The position numbers were made by a program, and so were the translations under genes. From Hypomyces perniciosus (taxonomy: Eukaryota; Ascomycota; Sordariomycetes; Hypocreales; Hypocreaceae), in assembly GCA_008477525.1 (NCBI GenBank), contig SPDT01000010.1, positions 620,001-684,000 on the forward strand: a stretch of 64,000 nucleotides of DNA, given 5' to 3'. Shown here one piece after another: positions 45,042-56,318 of the stretch (the stretch's first letter is position 1; every line of letters begins with the position of its first letter). The notes beneath the pieces are model-generated. The model worked only from the letters and a program-made list of their open reading frames with translations, was not told where the DNA came from and did not search any database.

Positions 45042-46130
45042 ATGGGCTCTCTTGCTTCAGACGCAAAGCTGCCCTGGGTCAAGACGCCATGCGTTCTCAG
45101 TCCCCAGCTGAGCCGCGTTGCCGGCTGGTAAGTCTCTCGTCACCAAATTGACTCCCTTCCCGTCTATTCTGTGCCTCGGCTAACATGTTACGTCTCCAGC
45201 AACATCTACCTCAAACTCGATAACCTCCAGCCCAGTGGCTCCTTCAAATCACGAGGCATCGGCAACCTCATGATCCATGCCGTCGCCTCCACAGGAGACG
45301 TTCACTTCTACTGTGCTTCTGGTGGCAACGCCGGCCTCGCCTGCGCCAGTTCCGCCCAAGCCCTGCGCAAGCCCTGCACCATCGTCATCCCCGTCACCAC
45401 CTCCGAGCTCATGAAGAGGAAGCTCCTCGATCTCGGCGCTGAGGTCTTTCAGGTTGGCAAGAACCTCTTTACTGCTGACCAGTACCTCCGCGAGAACTTC
45501 CTGGCCAAAGACCCGCGAGGCGTCTATGTCCCGCCCTTTGACCACCAGCATGTCTGGGACGGCGCTGCTACCCTTGTTGGCGAGCTGAGGGATCAGATGG
45601 AGGGCTCCATCGACGGCATTGTCTGCAGCGTTGGCGGCGGCGGCTTGTTCAACGGCCTCATGCAGGGTATTGAAAGCTTCCCCTGGTCCGGAGAGAAGCC
45701 CCATGTCCTCACTGTTGAGACCGCCGGCGCCGACAGTCTCGATGCTTGCATCAAGGCTGGCGCCCACATTACCCTGCCCGAAATCACCTCCATCGCGACG
45801 TCACTCGGCGTCTCCCGTATCTCAGAGCAGACTTGGAAGTGGTCACACGCGCCCAACACACAAAACGTCGTTGTTTCCGACGCTGACGCCGCCATCAGCT
45901 GCGTGCGCTTCGCCGATGATGCTCGCCTCCTGGTCGAGGTGTCATGCGGTGCTGCCCTGGCCACTGTCTACCGCGGCGATCTGAGGGAGCGCCTCGGAAA
46001 GGGCCTCACGGATGACCAGTGGGCGCAGAAGAACGTTGTCATGATTGTGTGTGGCGGCTCCGGCGTGACGCTCCAGACTCTTGACAAGTACCGAGAGGAG
46101 TATGGCCCCCAGACCTCCATCAAGGTATAA
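45042..46130 (+). CDS. L-serine/threonine dehydratase (PLP-dependent), paralogue 1
   Basis: It deaminates serine (or threonine) to pyruvate (or 2-oxobutyrate) and ammonia. Exons 45042-45127 and 45200-46130 give 338 residues. The fold-type II PLP signature QPSGSFKSRGIG carries Lys45, expected to hold the cofactor. CASGGNAGLACA is the serine/phosphate loop, SVGGGGLFNGLMQGI binds the PLP phosphate, and VCGGSGVTL near the end contacts the pyridine ring in relatives. There is no C-terminal ACT regulatory domain, so it is the short catabolic type like mammalian SDS rather than biosynthetic threonine deaminase. The single intron splits the Cys codon in VAGCNIYLK, the same place and phase as in the second dehydratase near 55 kb. 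The mature start MGSLASDAKLPWVKTP is the usual one. Confidence 0.92.
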
Positions 46131-47122
46131 TGGGCATCTGGTCCGGTTTTCTTGCGATAAGGCCAACCGGCATTTCAAGAAAGCAACTCAGAGTTTGCGA
46201 AAGGCCCCGAAAGGCACCGCGCCGGGGTTCGCTACAACCCTCCCTCCCTCAAGCACTTGTGTGGCTTCTTCCGTACCCACCTGAAAGCTCGCTCCCGCAG
46301 TTACCGATACCCTCCGAGTCGAGGTGTCAACCTTTGAACGCGGAAGTGTAGAGCAGGTGGGAATTTGCTCGTGCCCTATTGGACTGCCATGACGGTAAGC
46401 TGGCATTGCGGCGTTGGGGCTGGGAATGAATAAAAGGGGGAATGGGCAAATGTGGTCATGTTTTTCTTCCATCTCGACACACAAGTTAAAAAGACAGGCA
46501 AAGAGCGACATGATTTTTAGGGGGGGATCTTGGGGGCGTTTTTTAATGGACTGATGCTTTTTTTTTGGCTTAATGGAAATGGTTCATAAGACTGCAGATG
46601 TCAATACACTGCATGATTGCTTTTTTCACATGAATTGTGTGTGTTGGATCACCCAAATAATACATAGACTTTAGGGAATGAATAGGACGAGAATAATCTT
46701 TACCTTGACAGCGAAACCTCTGCTCTGCATCCATATTAGACCCGGTATATCATATCTGCAATTCTCGGTGCCCTATCGGTCTCACTGCCTGTTTCAAACC
46801 CCATGGGGTTCCCCGGATCTCGCAGTATTTGGTCTTCCTACTGCCTTGCACACCAGCCCGATTCATCCCCCGGGTCAGCGGGAAATAGAAGGGATAAGGA
46901 CTCGCACCAGAACGAGGGAGGCGGGATGCAAAAAGGCTCATCGGGGGATAGGAGATCTAACTGCCGGCCCGTCCCCAAACTCAACTTCATGCCATGCCAG
47001 GCCTTTCATGCTGTATCTATAGCCTGTAAGCAAACAGAAAAGCCACACATCCTAGGTGTAAGAAATTGAGAAAAGAACTTGCCTCCATTTATCAGACAGC
47101 AGAGCAACACTCACTGTGTTTT
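46131..47122. other. Tail-to-tail spacer between dehydratase 1 and MHF1
   Basis: Nearly 1 kb of convergent 3' flank with T-runs at about 46558-46567 and G-runs at about 46519. No supportable gene. Confidence 0.45.
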
Positions 47123-47361
47123 TCACTTTGCTCGTCCCTTCCCCTTCCGCGCACCCGTTCCGGACACAGCCTCCCTCTCCGCCTTGGCCTCATCAACAAA
47201 CGTCTTCATAATCTGCTGCAAATCCGGATTCTTCCTCGCCAACAGGAGCACATCGTCTGTCGTAACCGTCGTTCTGCCCGCGTGATGAGAGAAGCTCTCT
47301 AAATCAATAGCCACATTCTCTATCCAACCCCCCCCGCCACTGTCAGATACAGCTTCATAGA

Positions 47362-47407
<46 letters not shown>

Positions 47408-47671
47408 CCGATCTGTGTCCACACCATTTCTGTCAACGCCCCGATGAATTGCGGCGTGGCGTTGCGATTGCGCTTGAGGGATTCTTCGTCGACGATTTGG
47501 CCTACTGCGTACCACAGTGCGGACTTGAGGCGCTGCATGAAAAAAACGGGGGATTTGTGTGAGCTCAAAAAGCGTATTGTGATTTGATGGTGGGTAGTGA
47601 TTTGTATGGGGTAATGAAAATGAAAACGGGTGTCTCACCTCGCGATCGTCTTCGCTAGTTGTGTCGGCCAT
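47123..47671 (-). CDS. MHF1: Histone-fold protein Mhf1/CENP-S
   Basis: This small DNA-binding protein pairs with Mhf2/CENP-X. The complex serves both the Fanconi-anaemia helicase FANCM/Mph1 and the kinetochore CENP-T-W-S-X unit. Exons (high to low) 47639-47671, 47409-47532 and 47123-47319 give 117 residues. The start MADTTSEDDRE joins to RLKSALWYAVGQIVDEESL, then FIGALTEMVWTQIENVAIDL across intron 2 and SHHAGRTTVTTDDVLLLARK. This is the histone fold with the family's HAGRTT loop. Frame and family sequence require the acceptor at 47320, not the nearer CAG. Intron 2 contains a pure GA/CT microsatellite close to the donor. The tail RKGKGRAK is basic. Confidence 0.93.
47365..47402. repeat. GA/CT dinucleotide microsatellite inside the MHF1 intron
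   Basis: About 19 GA units lie within intron 2, a few bases from its 5' splice site on the minus strand, where they read as CT repeats. Length changes could affect splicing. Confidence 0.9.
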
Positions 47672-48257
47672 AATGTGTGAATGAATGAATGAATGATGAG
47701 AGGTGAGTGAGGTTGAATGAGATGAGATGAGGTCGCGTCGCGGGGAACATTGAGGTGGTGAGTGGGTGACAATAAAACACGGACTGCAAAAGGCATGTGC
47801 CCGCAAAACCATTCTTAACGCTTCAAAAAATCATTAAAGAAGAAAAGTAATAAGTAACTATGAGGTAACCTGGCTTATTTACTTTACTTTTATGATTTTT
47901 TATAGTATCAAGTATTCTAGGTGGGCATTTGATAGTCCGCATCTTTTTGTCGTCTGCTTAATGCAGCCTCATGGTAGAATCACATATTCAAATCGAGAAT
48001 CATCACCAGCGAGAACAGACAAAATATTTCAAATCAACTCTTCAGATTAGATACCGCTATTATTCATGAGCTAACACTATTCTTTCGACCATCACAGCAC
48101 ATCATCGTAGACATATCCATCCGGTCCCAAAACAAACAATGCCCACATAAAACATTCCTCCTATATTACAGACTCCAATTGTTCATCTATAATACAGTCT
48201 ACACAAGAAAGCAACCATATTAATCAAACAAAGAGGAGGCCTCGTTAAAAAGAGCGA
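47672..48257. other. Spacer between MHF1 promoter and the peroxidase 3' end
   Basis: AT-rich 586 bases holding the MHF1 promoter and the 3' flank of the peroxidase gene, both leftward. GAATGAAT and GATGAGAT repeats sit at 47680-47735. No gene. Confidence 0.45.
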
Positions 48258-51078
48258 TTACTCCTGGGACGCGGGTGGCGCCTCCTTCTTGGTGTAAAGC
48301 GACAGACGGTTGCTGGCGCCACAGTACTCCAGCTCATTGCCGCTGCAAAGCATGTTGCACTCTCCGGCAGGAGCAACAATGGATGAGGCATCGACAGCGT
48401 TGCCGCAGTAGCACTCGCTTCCGTACTCAGTACCGAAGAATTCGTAGTCATTGCAGAAAGTAGCGCAGGCCTCGTTCGACATGGTACCGCTGGCAGTAGC
48501 AGCGCCGTTCAGGGCACGGGTGCCGTTGCCCTCAGTCTGGCATCCAACCAGGACAAAGTTGCCAGCGGCGGCGGGCTGCTCGGGGTCACCGCCGACAGCA
48601 CCGGGGTTCATGTACAGCTCAAGGCGGTTGCTGGCACCGCAGTACTCGAGCGGGTTGCCTCCGCAGACCATGTTGCAGTCGGCCAAGGGAGCGGATGAGC
48701 TGCTGGCGGCAAGGTAGCTGCCGCAGTAGCACTCAGAGCCGTACTCGGTACCGAAGTACTTGAAGTCACCGCAGAAAGTAGCACAAGCCTGGTTGGTCAT
48801 GTCCGGGTCGGCGGTGGCCTTCTGGGCGAGAGCTCGGACACCATCGCCCTCAGTCCAGCAACCAACCAGAGAGTAAGGGGCGACGGTGGGCTGGTGAACC
48901 GGAGTACCAGTGGGGGTTGGGGGCACGGTGGCAGTGGTTGAGTACAGCTCAAGGCGGTTGCCAGCACCACAGAACTCAGTGGGTTCGCCACCGCAAGCCA
49001 TGTTGCATTCATCGAGAGGAGCAGCGTTACTGCTTGAGTGAAGAGCGTTGCCGCAGTAGCCTGTGTCGAAGATTGTCAGCAAAGGGGCTCATACAGGAGC
49101 TAGAGGTTCAAAACTTACATTCACGACCATACTCAGTGCCCCAGTAGGCGTAACCGCTGCAGAAGGCCATGCAGCTCTCGAGAGTCATCTCGTCGTCAGC
49201 GTAGAAGTTGCCGGGCAGAGCGCGAGCACCATCACCCTCGGTCCAGCAAGAAACCAGCTCGTATCCACCGACGGCAGGACGGTGAGTAGGGACGGGGACA
49301 ACAGTCGTGGGGACTGGCGCAGTGGTAATAGGAGCCTCAGTCGGAGCCTCAGTAGGAGCCTCAGTAATGGGCTCGGCATCGGTGGTGATCGGAGCGGTGG
49401 TGGTGACGGGCACGAGAGTGGTAGCAGGCTCGGTCGGGGCAAAGAGAGTGGTATTGGAGGGGATTTCGATGCTGCGGGCAGTGACAGTGGTAAAGGCGCG
49501 GCAAGTGCCTCCAAGGGTGGCGAGCTTCTTGAAGCTATCGGTCTTGTCACCATTGGTCACATCAATATAGCCCTGGTAGGCCAGGCCACCCGGGATTTCG
49601 TAGTCAGCGCTGAACAGAGTGTACTGTCCAATAGTCTGGCCCTTGGTGAGGGAGATGGTGGTGCTCTTAAGAGCCGGGACAGGGCTGTCGGTCTGAGGAG
49701 TCTTGTACCAGACAGTAGCCTGGGCGCCTTCGCTAACACGGTCGTTGTGAACAGCAGCAGTGACAGTCAGGGCACCGGACGATCCCAGGACACAGCTTTG
49801 AGGGGTCTGGAAGATGATGGCATCCTGGACGGGGTACTCTTGGCCGTTGTTGTCATAGGTCTTCTTGCTGCCGTCGGCGTTGTTGACGGTGACGGTGAAG
49901 GAAGAGATGCCCGAAGAGGTAGGGACATTGAAATCAAAGGGGAAGAAGCCAAAGGTCTCATCGAAGCCCTGGCTAATACCCTGCATAGTGCTGGTAACGG
50001 TGCAAGTGCTGGAACCGCAATCGGTCGTGCCCTTGCGGTTCTTGTAGGTGATGGCAACGCTGGTGATGCTGTCCTTTTCAAGACCGGTGGTCTTGATACG
50101 GATGTAGCCGGTGAACTGGAAAGAGGTGCCACCGTTGGCGAGGGTGAGCTGCAAGTTGACAGGCTTGACGTTGTAAGGAACAATGGGGTCGGTCAGGGTA
50201 ACACCAGTGGGGACGACATCGATCATCTTCTGCAAGACGGTCTTGCAGACTTCTTTGAACGTGGCAGGATCTGCGAGAGCCTTGATGGTCTTGTTGCCAT
50301 CAATGTTGAAGACCTTGAAGTCGGAGTTCCTGGTGACCTTGACGGAGGGGCCGACAACGAGGGGGTTCTTGGTCTCGCCAGACAGGTACTCAATAACGAC
50401 CTTGTTATCGAAGACAGCGGTAGTTGAGTCGAAATTCTGGCGGCCGTTGATGCCTGTACCAGCGGGAACAATCTCAGGGAATTGGGCGTTGTGGACTCCG
50501 CCGAGGGTGTGGCCGCAGGCCACCACCTGGATCATCTCCTCGGTGCTGAATCCAAGGCGGCCGAACTGCTGCTGGAAGGTGAACGCCGAGTTCTGAGGCT
50601 GGGGAACGCCGGTGTTTCCCCTCTTGGTGGCATCAATACGGCCAGTACGGATGCGAATAACAGGACCGCCGCAGGAGCGAACGGATGTGTAAACACCCAA
50701 GGCGATGAGATCGGACAAGCTAGACTTGGGGGACACAAACGACGACATGAACTCGAGCGTCGTCTTGAAGCCCGGGCCAGCGTTCTCGCTGTTCCCCAGC
50801 TCATACTGAAGCGAGGCGTCCAGGCCGCCGGAGCCAAAGAAGGTGTTGGCGGTAGCGACGTCGTGGAATCCGGTACGGAGCCACTCGGCAGCGTTCTGGC
50901 GGCCGGGACCAGAGGCTTCGTTGGTGCAGGGGCTGACGGTGTCGGAGAACTTGCGAGCACGGAACGAGGAGAGCTGGAACATGATTTCCTCAATCTCGTC
51001 GGTCGAGCTGGGCCAGGTGGGATCAGCAAGCGCCGTGCTGGCCAGGCCAAGGAGGCCCAGCAGTGTCGGGGACTTCAT
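48258..51078 (-). CDS. Secreted heme peroxidase with three C-terminal WSC domains
   Basis: Exons 49119-51078 and 48258-49060 give 920 residues. Residues 1-18, MKSPTLLGLLGLASTALA, are a signal peptide. Residues about 25-300 are a plant/fungal-type heme peroxidase: RTGFHD holds distal Arg68 and His72, and VVACGHTLGGVH holds proximal His190. RSCGGPVIRIRTGRIDA fits the substrate-side loop. The region 300-560 is beta-rich and I do not recognise it. A Thr/Pro linker with repeated EAPT units follows, then three WSC domains (about 606-698, 715-805 and 820-912). Each has CWTEG or CQTEG, FFGTEYGSECYCG-like sequence and CGASNRLELY-like ends. WSC domains bind carbohydrate, so the enzyme probably acts at the cell wall or on plant/insect polymers. 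Reducing substrate and metal ligands cannot be judged here. Confidence 0.9.
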
Positions 51079-52095
51079 GATGGTCGACTGGTTGGTTTCC
51101 CTCCTTTCTAGACCTAGACTTGTGTGCTGTGTAAGGCGATGGGAAGCACAATGAGCTACAGAAGCAATAGAGCAATGAAGCTAATGGCTCCTGGACAAAT
51201 GAGTGTCAAGCAGCGAAGGTAGAAGCGACCACTGGTGTTTGTTCACACACGAGCGATGGTGATGATCCTCCAGAAGAAACGAACTCGGGGGGAAAGCGAG
51301 GGTTTAAAAAGAAACAAAGGGCGAAGCCAAGACACCAGATGGAGAGCGAGAGATGGACAGACAGCATCTCGTGCGATGCGAGCTGCCTGCCGCTTCGCCG
51401 TCTCCCCCTCCCCTCCTTAGTCGAATGGAGAGCGTTCCGTAGTCCATGGCGAGGCCTGAGGACGGCTCAATCAAGCAAAGCCCAAGGTCCCCTGCCGTCT
51501 CTCGGCTCCGTGGCGCGCAGGCAGGCCAAGAAGCGTCCATCGCTCAGCCCTGGTGGCGCTGAATGGAAATCGATTGGTGTGAGGTTGCATTGCATTTGGG
51601 GCCCTCGTATTTTTGGCATCCGCCAACCCGTGTACGGACTCCAGCCAGCGACCAGCCAGCGACTAGCCAGGGGTTTGGGCCGCGAGAAATGCAGGTGCTC
51701 AGGCGATCATAGTGGTCCAGGCTTTCGATTCTGTTGTTCCATTGGCCTTGCGCAGCGGACATGGCCTGTTTGTTTGTTATTCCCTGCCATTATTGCCCTG
51801 AAGGCGAGCGGTACAGAGTAGCATCGGGTTGCCTGCGCTGGTGCCAGGTCCTCTTCTCGATACGCGTTGCCAGCTGAAGAAAAGGCTTGGAGGGCTTGGG
51901 AGTCCAATTCCGCTACAGTGCCGGGCTTGGCAGCATACCCGAGATGAAAACACCGCGTTTGTGCATACAATATTGGTTGGCAGTGCAGTAGTCGCCTGTA
52001 GGAGAGGGCTCCATTTGTTTGTCATGACGGAGGAGTGAAAAAAAAAAGTCATCAACCGAGCGGCAACGTTGATCAACTGCCTTAGGACGAGTAGT

Positions 52096-52131
52096 AGTAC
52101 TTCGTAGTAACTACGAAGTACGAAGTACTAC
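52096..52131. repeat. Inverted repeat of TACTTCGTAG and CTACGAAGTA units
   Basis: GTACTTCGTAGTAACTACGAAGTACG is followed by another AAGTACTACG, so the strand can fold into a near-perfect hairpin. It belongs to the same motif family that recurs in other gaps of the window. Confidence 0.75.
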
Positions 52132-52774
52132 GCGGCCTCCTGAGGCTATTGAGCCGGATAATATTCCCGCCCGGACGATCCGACGCTAACAGATATAGAT
52201 ACGGAGTAGTAGTACTAGGCAGATAACACTTCAATTGATGAAGAAATAAACTTGAAAAGCACTGTGCCACACGAAGTCCGTGTACGGAGTGCGGAGCACG
52301 GGGCATCGCTAGAGACTGGTAGTATCGCGAACACAACTCTGCCAGTGGTTAAGACAGGGCATGTTAATCAACAACGTGTACCGTCTATTGGCTGCTCTTC
52401 GACCCGGCCTGGGGGCCTGGCACCCTCGTGGCTTGAATGCGAACTATGGCCTGCTTCTACTGCATCTGCGACATGCCACGCTCTCGACCAAGACATTCCA
52501 GCCGACTTCTTCATCCAAGAAAGTCCAGGCCCGTCTGCTTCCAGCCTGGTCCCGGCCAGATTGGGACGAGATTGGCCTCTACGGGATGCCCGGCGTAGCA
52601 TTGCCAAGCATGGATGCAGGTGACACTTCTGTGCCTACATGCTTGCTACATGACATGACATGATTCCTACATACAATATTGATTCTATATACGGAGTATG
52701 TACGAAGTATGTATGCACCCTTGCTAATAGTGCTTGGCAGCAGATGTGATGGGTTGATGTGATGGAAAGAAGAC

Positions 52775-52799
52775 AACACACACACACACACACACACAC
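52775..52799. repeat. CA dinucleotide microsatellite
   Basis: About twelve CA units in intergenic DNA. Confidence 0.9.
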
Positions 52800-54094
52800 G
52801 AAATGCCGTTGTTGTAAGTCTCTGTGGATCAGATTGCCTTGATACCCTTGCAACCCTGTCTTCTCTCACCGGGAACATTGCTTTGCGCAAGTGGCCAACC
52901 GTTTACGCTGAACCAATGAGTGGCAGTTGATTTGATGGCTTGCATGTTTGTACTCAGCCGCTGCGGATACGCTTCTCTTAGCACGCAGGGAGATTGTCCA
53001 AGTTATTTTGTCGCCCTCTCTGGGCTCTCGGAGACTCGACTGGAGCTTCCTTTGCACAGCCTTTACATTCCACCTCTCCCACCAAGTCTGCCGGGATGCT
53101 ACCCTGACGCTCGAGGGCTTTTCCCAACAGGCATTGACACCGCTCGGTAGAGACGAATTGGGTCAATAGTCCCCGGACAGGGCTTCTGCTTTAGGGAATC
53201 GTTGCGGTATCTAGAAGCCTCTTCGCGCCGGGGATCTCATCCGCTGCGGCCCGTTGCCGGCCATCTTATCATATCTCAGTTGAGGACAGTTGATGTCAGG
53301 CTTCTCGATCCTCCTAGACCACGGACCGTTGCCACCTTTGTTCTTCCAGAACACCTTGTTTACTTGTTCTCTCTCTCCGGCCCTTCTCCTACTAGTTCCA
53401 AGGCCTGCTCCACGTACTCCGTCCAGCCATCAAGGTATGCAGTTCCGCTCGGGCCTACATGTGGTGGACTCAAAGGGAAAACCCTCTTCTTCATCGGGTC
53501 GAGAACGACCCCCACCCTTCATCTCATGTAGTAATAATATTGATTTGGTGTGGCCCTCCCCCGGCATATCGTCCAATATCCGGCCGATTGATTACTACAC
53601 CTCCTTTGTACGTGCCGACACAAACAAATGCGCCGATTTCTCCGATGCCTGCCTGCCGGTTGATGGAATCTAGATCAGTCATACCAGGTGCGTGGAGAAG
53701 CGTCAAAGGATCCTCTCAGCTAGCTGCATGTTACATGTCTCACCTGAAAAAAAAAAAAAAGGTCCTTCGGTGTATCCGCCTTACCGTACAATAATGCTAC
53801 CACATTTCATATGTCGTACTACCAATATAGAAAACCACCGTGGGCTATTGAACTTGCCATTTCCCCGAAATGTGACTTGTCGCTGTACTCCGCAACCTTA
53901 TTAGTCGAGAATTCTGCAAAAATACGTGTCAAAACTTACGTTAGATATTGCTCTTCAACATAGTAATGCTTATACGACGATGTCTATTCGCTACTCTTAT
54001 CCATTGTGTGAGTGGGATTTGCTAGTCCGGTTTGTATCTGCCACTTGACGTTCTGGTCTAGACTCGACTCTCTATCCACCCGTCTTCTCTCTTC

Positions 54095-55221
54095 CTACGC
54101 CTGGCTCGCCACGTACTTTTCCAGGATGTCATACGAAATATTGCTGCCTCCACAGATCACAAGGACAACCGTGCTGTTCTTGTTGAATCCAGGCACCAGC
54201 TCCGCCAGCTTGCCGCCGTAACACACCGCAGGACAAACGCCACAAGCCAGCTCTACCAGGAATCTTTCCTCGCTGACAAACCGCCGGCAGGCATCAATGG
54301 CTTCCGAGTCTGGAAGGACGACCGTTGATACCTGGTCTCGGAGACCGTACTCCAGCGCCTTCTTGCAGACTGTCCTGGCGCCGAGACTCGTGGCGAGACT
54401 CGTGATGGTTGGTAAAGTGACCAGGTCTTTCTTCTCGACCGCTTGTGATAACGAATCTGCACCAACAGTCTCCACGGCAATGACTCTGGTGCCTTGCATG
54501 TCGAGGTCGTCTAGGCCCTGCATGACACCACAGAATAAGCCACCTCCGCCAACGCTACAGACGATAGCGTCCAAGTTCCCAATGCGAACTGCGCCATCAC
54601 CATTCGGCGCTCCGTCAAGGGACATGTGGTAATGCCTCACAGTCCCTCCAATCTGCCGAGCAATCTCGTGCGTGATTCCCGCATTCCCATCCCATATCTC
54701 CTGCGCATCAAAGGGCGGAACATAGACGGCGGTCTCACCCCTCGCACGTGCTTCCACCATGAGCGTACGGGTGAGATACTCATCCGCCTCCTGCCACGAC
54801 GCCCCCTTCTGAATAACGTCCGTGGCACCAGCCTGTCGTAGCTTGCCAATCATGTACGCCGTTGTTGACAGAGGCACGACGACAGTAGCCTGGCACCCCA
54901 GCGTGATGGCTGCATGAACACAAGCCAGACCTGCATTACCGCCAGATGAGCTGTAAAAATGGGCGTTTCCAGAGGCGGCGGCTTGGGCGGCGAGCTTGGC
55001 GACCATGTAGTGGCCTATGCCTCGGGACTTGAAGGAACCTGAGGGCTGGAGGTTCTCAAGCTTGAGGAAGACATTGCTGTTTTGTTTCCGTAAGTAAAGA
55101 CCATGTCCTTAAGAAAAGGGGTTGTCCGGTATATTCACCAGCCTGCTGCTTCTGAGAGAGCTGTGGACTTGATAAGTGGTGTTTCTATCCACGGGATTTT
55201 GGAGTGAGCCTCAGTTCCCAT
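54095..55221 (-). CDS. L-serine/threonine dehydratase (PLP-dependent), paralogue 2
   Basis: Same reaction class as the gene at 45 kb. Exons 55139-55221 and 54095-55076 give 354 residues. The start MGTEAHSKIPWIETPLIKST leads across the intron into AGCNVFLKLENLQPSGSFK, where Lys44 is the expected PLP lysine. SSSGGNAGLACVHAA, SVGGGGLFCGVMQGL and VLVICGGSNISYD are the other cofactor motifs. Compared with paralogue 1 it has an insert around HYHMSLDGAPNGDG before the glycine loop. No ACT domain is present. The intron lies in the same Cys codon and phase as in paralogue 1, so the two share descent. The products differ clearly, which suggests an old duplication and perhaps different amino-acid preference or localisation. 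Confidence 0.92.
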
Positions 55222-56318
55222 TGTTGCAATGATATGTGGTGTAGGTGACGCAATTGGATAATATCAAGGTCACTGGAGTTGAATTGCTTTTTATTTGTAT
55301 TGAATCTGTCAATAGTCATGGAACGTAGGTGATTTTAAACAAATATTGTTGAAGAGGGGTTGCATTGTAACTACTCCTCCGCATGGAAATACCCTGGTTC
55401 CACTTGAGCCCTTTACTTGACAAGGTGCGCCTTTCGCTCTTCATAGCGAATGAGTTTTATCAGAACCAATTAAAACACTAGGAGGTGGAATTGTGAAATA
55501 AGGAACTTAGATTTATATAATACATAGATATATGAAAACTGGAAACTACATGCCATGCCCAGCGAGATGCACGGCGTTGCGGTTCCCGCTTCCATGTTTC
55601 TTTAGTACTAGTGTATAGGGTAGTGGCAGGTGTCAAGATGACAACACCTGCAAGTATTCAGGATGTGATGATAATGAAGGATTGCTGCATCTTCGACAAA
55701 ACAATTGATAGGTTCATTTCCGTCTTCCGCCTCCTTTAAGGAACCGTTATTTTTTTTTCATATTAAATCGATTCTCAAGGAAGTTTCCGAATTCCAATAT
55801 CGCACCATATCCTTTTCTTCTTCTTCCGGACAACAGACATTGTTTTAAGGCTGATAACCGTTCGAATGTCGTTGATTGACTTCTTTAGCGCTGAGTTTCA
55901 GGGGGCCACTTACGTAGAAAGTACCTTAAGCCGCACACAGGTACTGAGGAGTATATAGTAATCACATTCTTATACATGTAGGATACTTTAAAGTACATAG
56001 ATGTTCAAGTGTGTACGCTGGACCCAGCTACTCCAATACGTCATGCTAGCTGCGCCTCGCCACAGCTGCCCCGCCAGTCAACCTGAATAGATGTCAGAAG
56101 AGAAGATCGATCACTCGACAAACTGTCAACTGATGGAGCAGATGCAGATCACCTCTCGGCTATTTCATCTTCATGCAAAGACTCCCTCCATGAATTCTTC
56201 ACCCTTCATCATCCAAGAAAGTTGTCGCACAACGCACAACACATCCAAAACAGCTTGAAACAAGCAACTATTATATCCAACAACACCGAAGCATTACCAA
56301 AGCATCACCAACACCATC
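55222..56318. promoter_or_regulatory. Divergent promoter region between dehydratase 2 and the MARVEL gene
   Basis: This 1.1 kb of AT-richer sequence separates two divergent starts. A CCAACA/CACCAACACC-rich leader directly precedes the MARVEL ATG. No open frame is convincing. Confidence 0.45.

Larger units (their letters stand above)
51079..54094. other. Long gap between the peroxidase promoter and dehydratase 2
   Basis: Three kb with the peroxidase promoter at the left and the 3' flank of dehydratase 2 at the right. It contains a CA microsatellite, exact TACGGAGTA motifs at 52200-52208 and 52690-52698, and a nested TACTTCGTA/TACGAAGTA palindromic group at 52096-52131. Frames are short and unlike known proteins. 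Confidence 0.5.

Noticed and set aside
47333..47340. Nearer CAG acceptor in MHF1 intron 2
   Set aside because: Using it would shift frame and lose the ENVAIDL segment of the histone fold.
49063..50427. Rightward open frame of 454 codons opposite the peroxidase
   Set aside because: It is exactly antisense to a strongly coding exon with GC-rich third positions, which commonly leaves the opposite frame open. The protein is Gly/Ser/Val-rich and without features.
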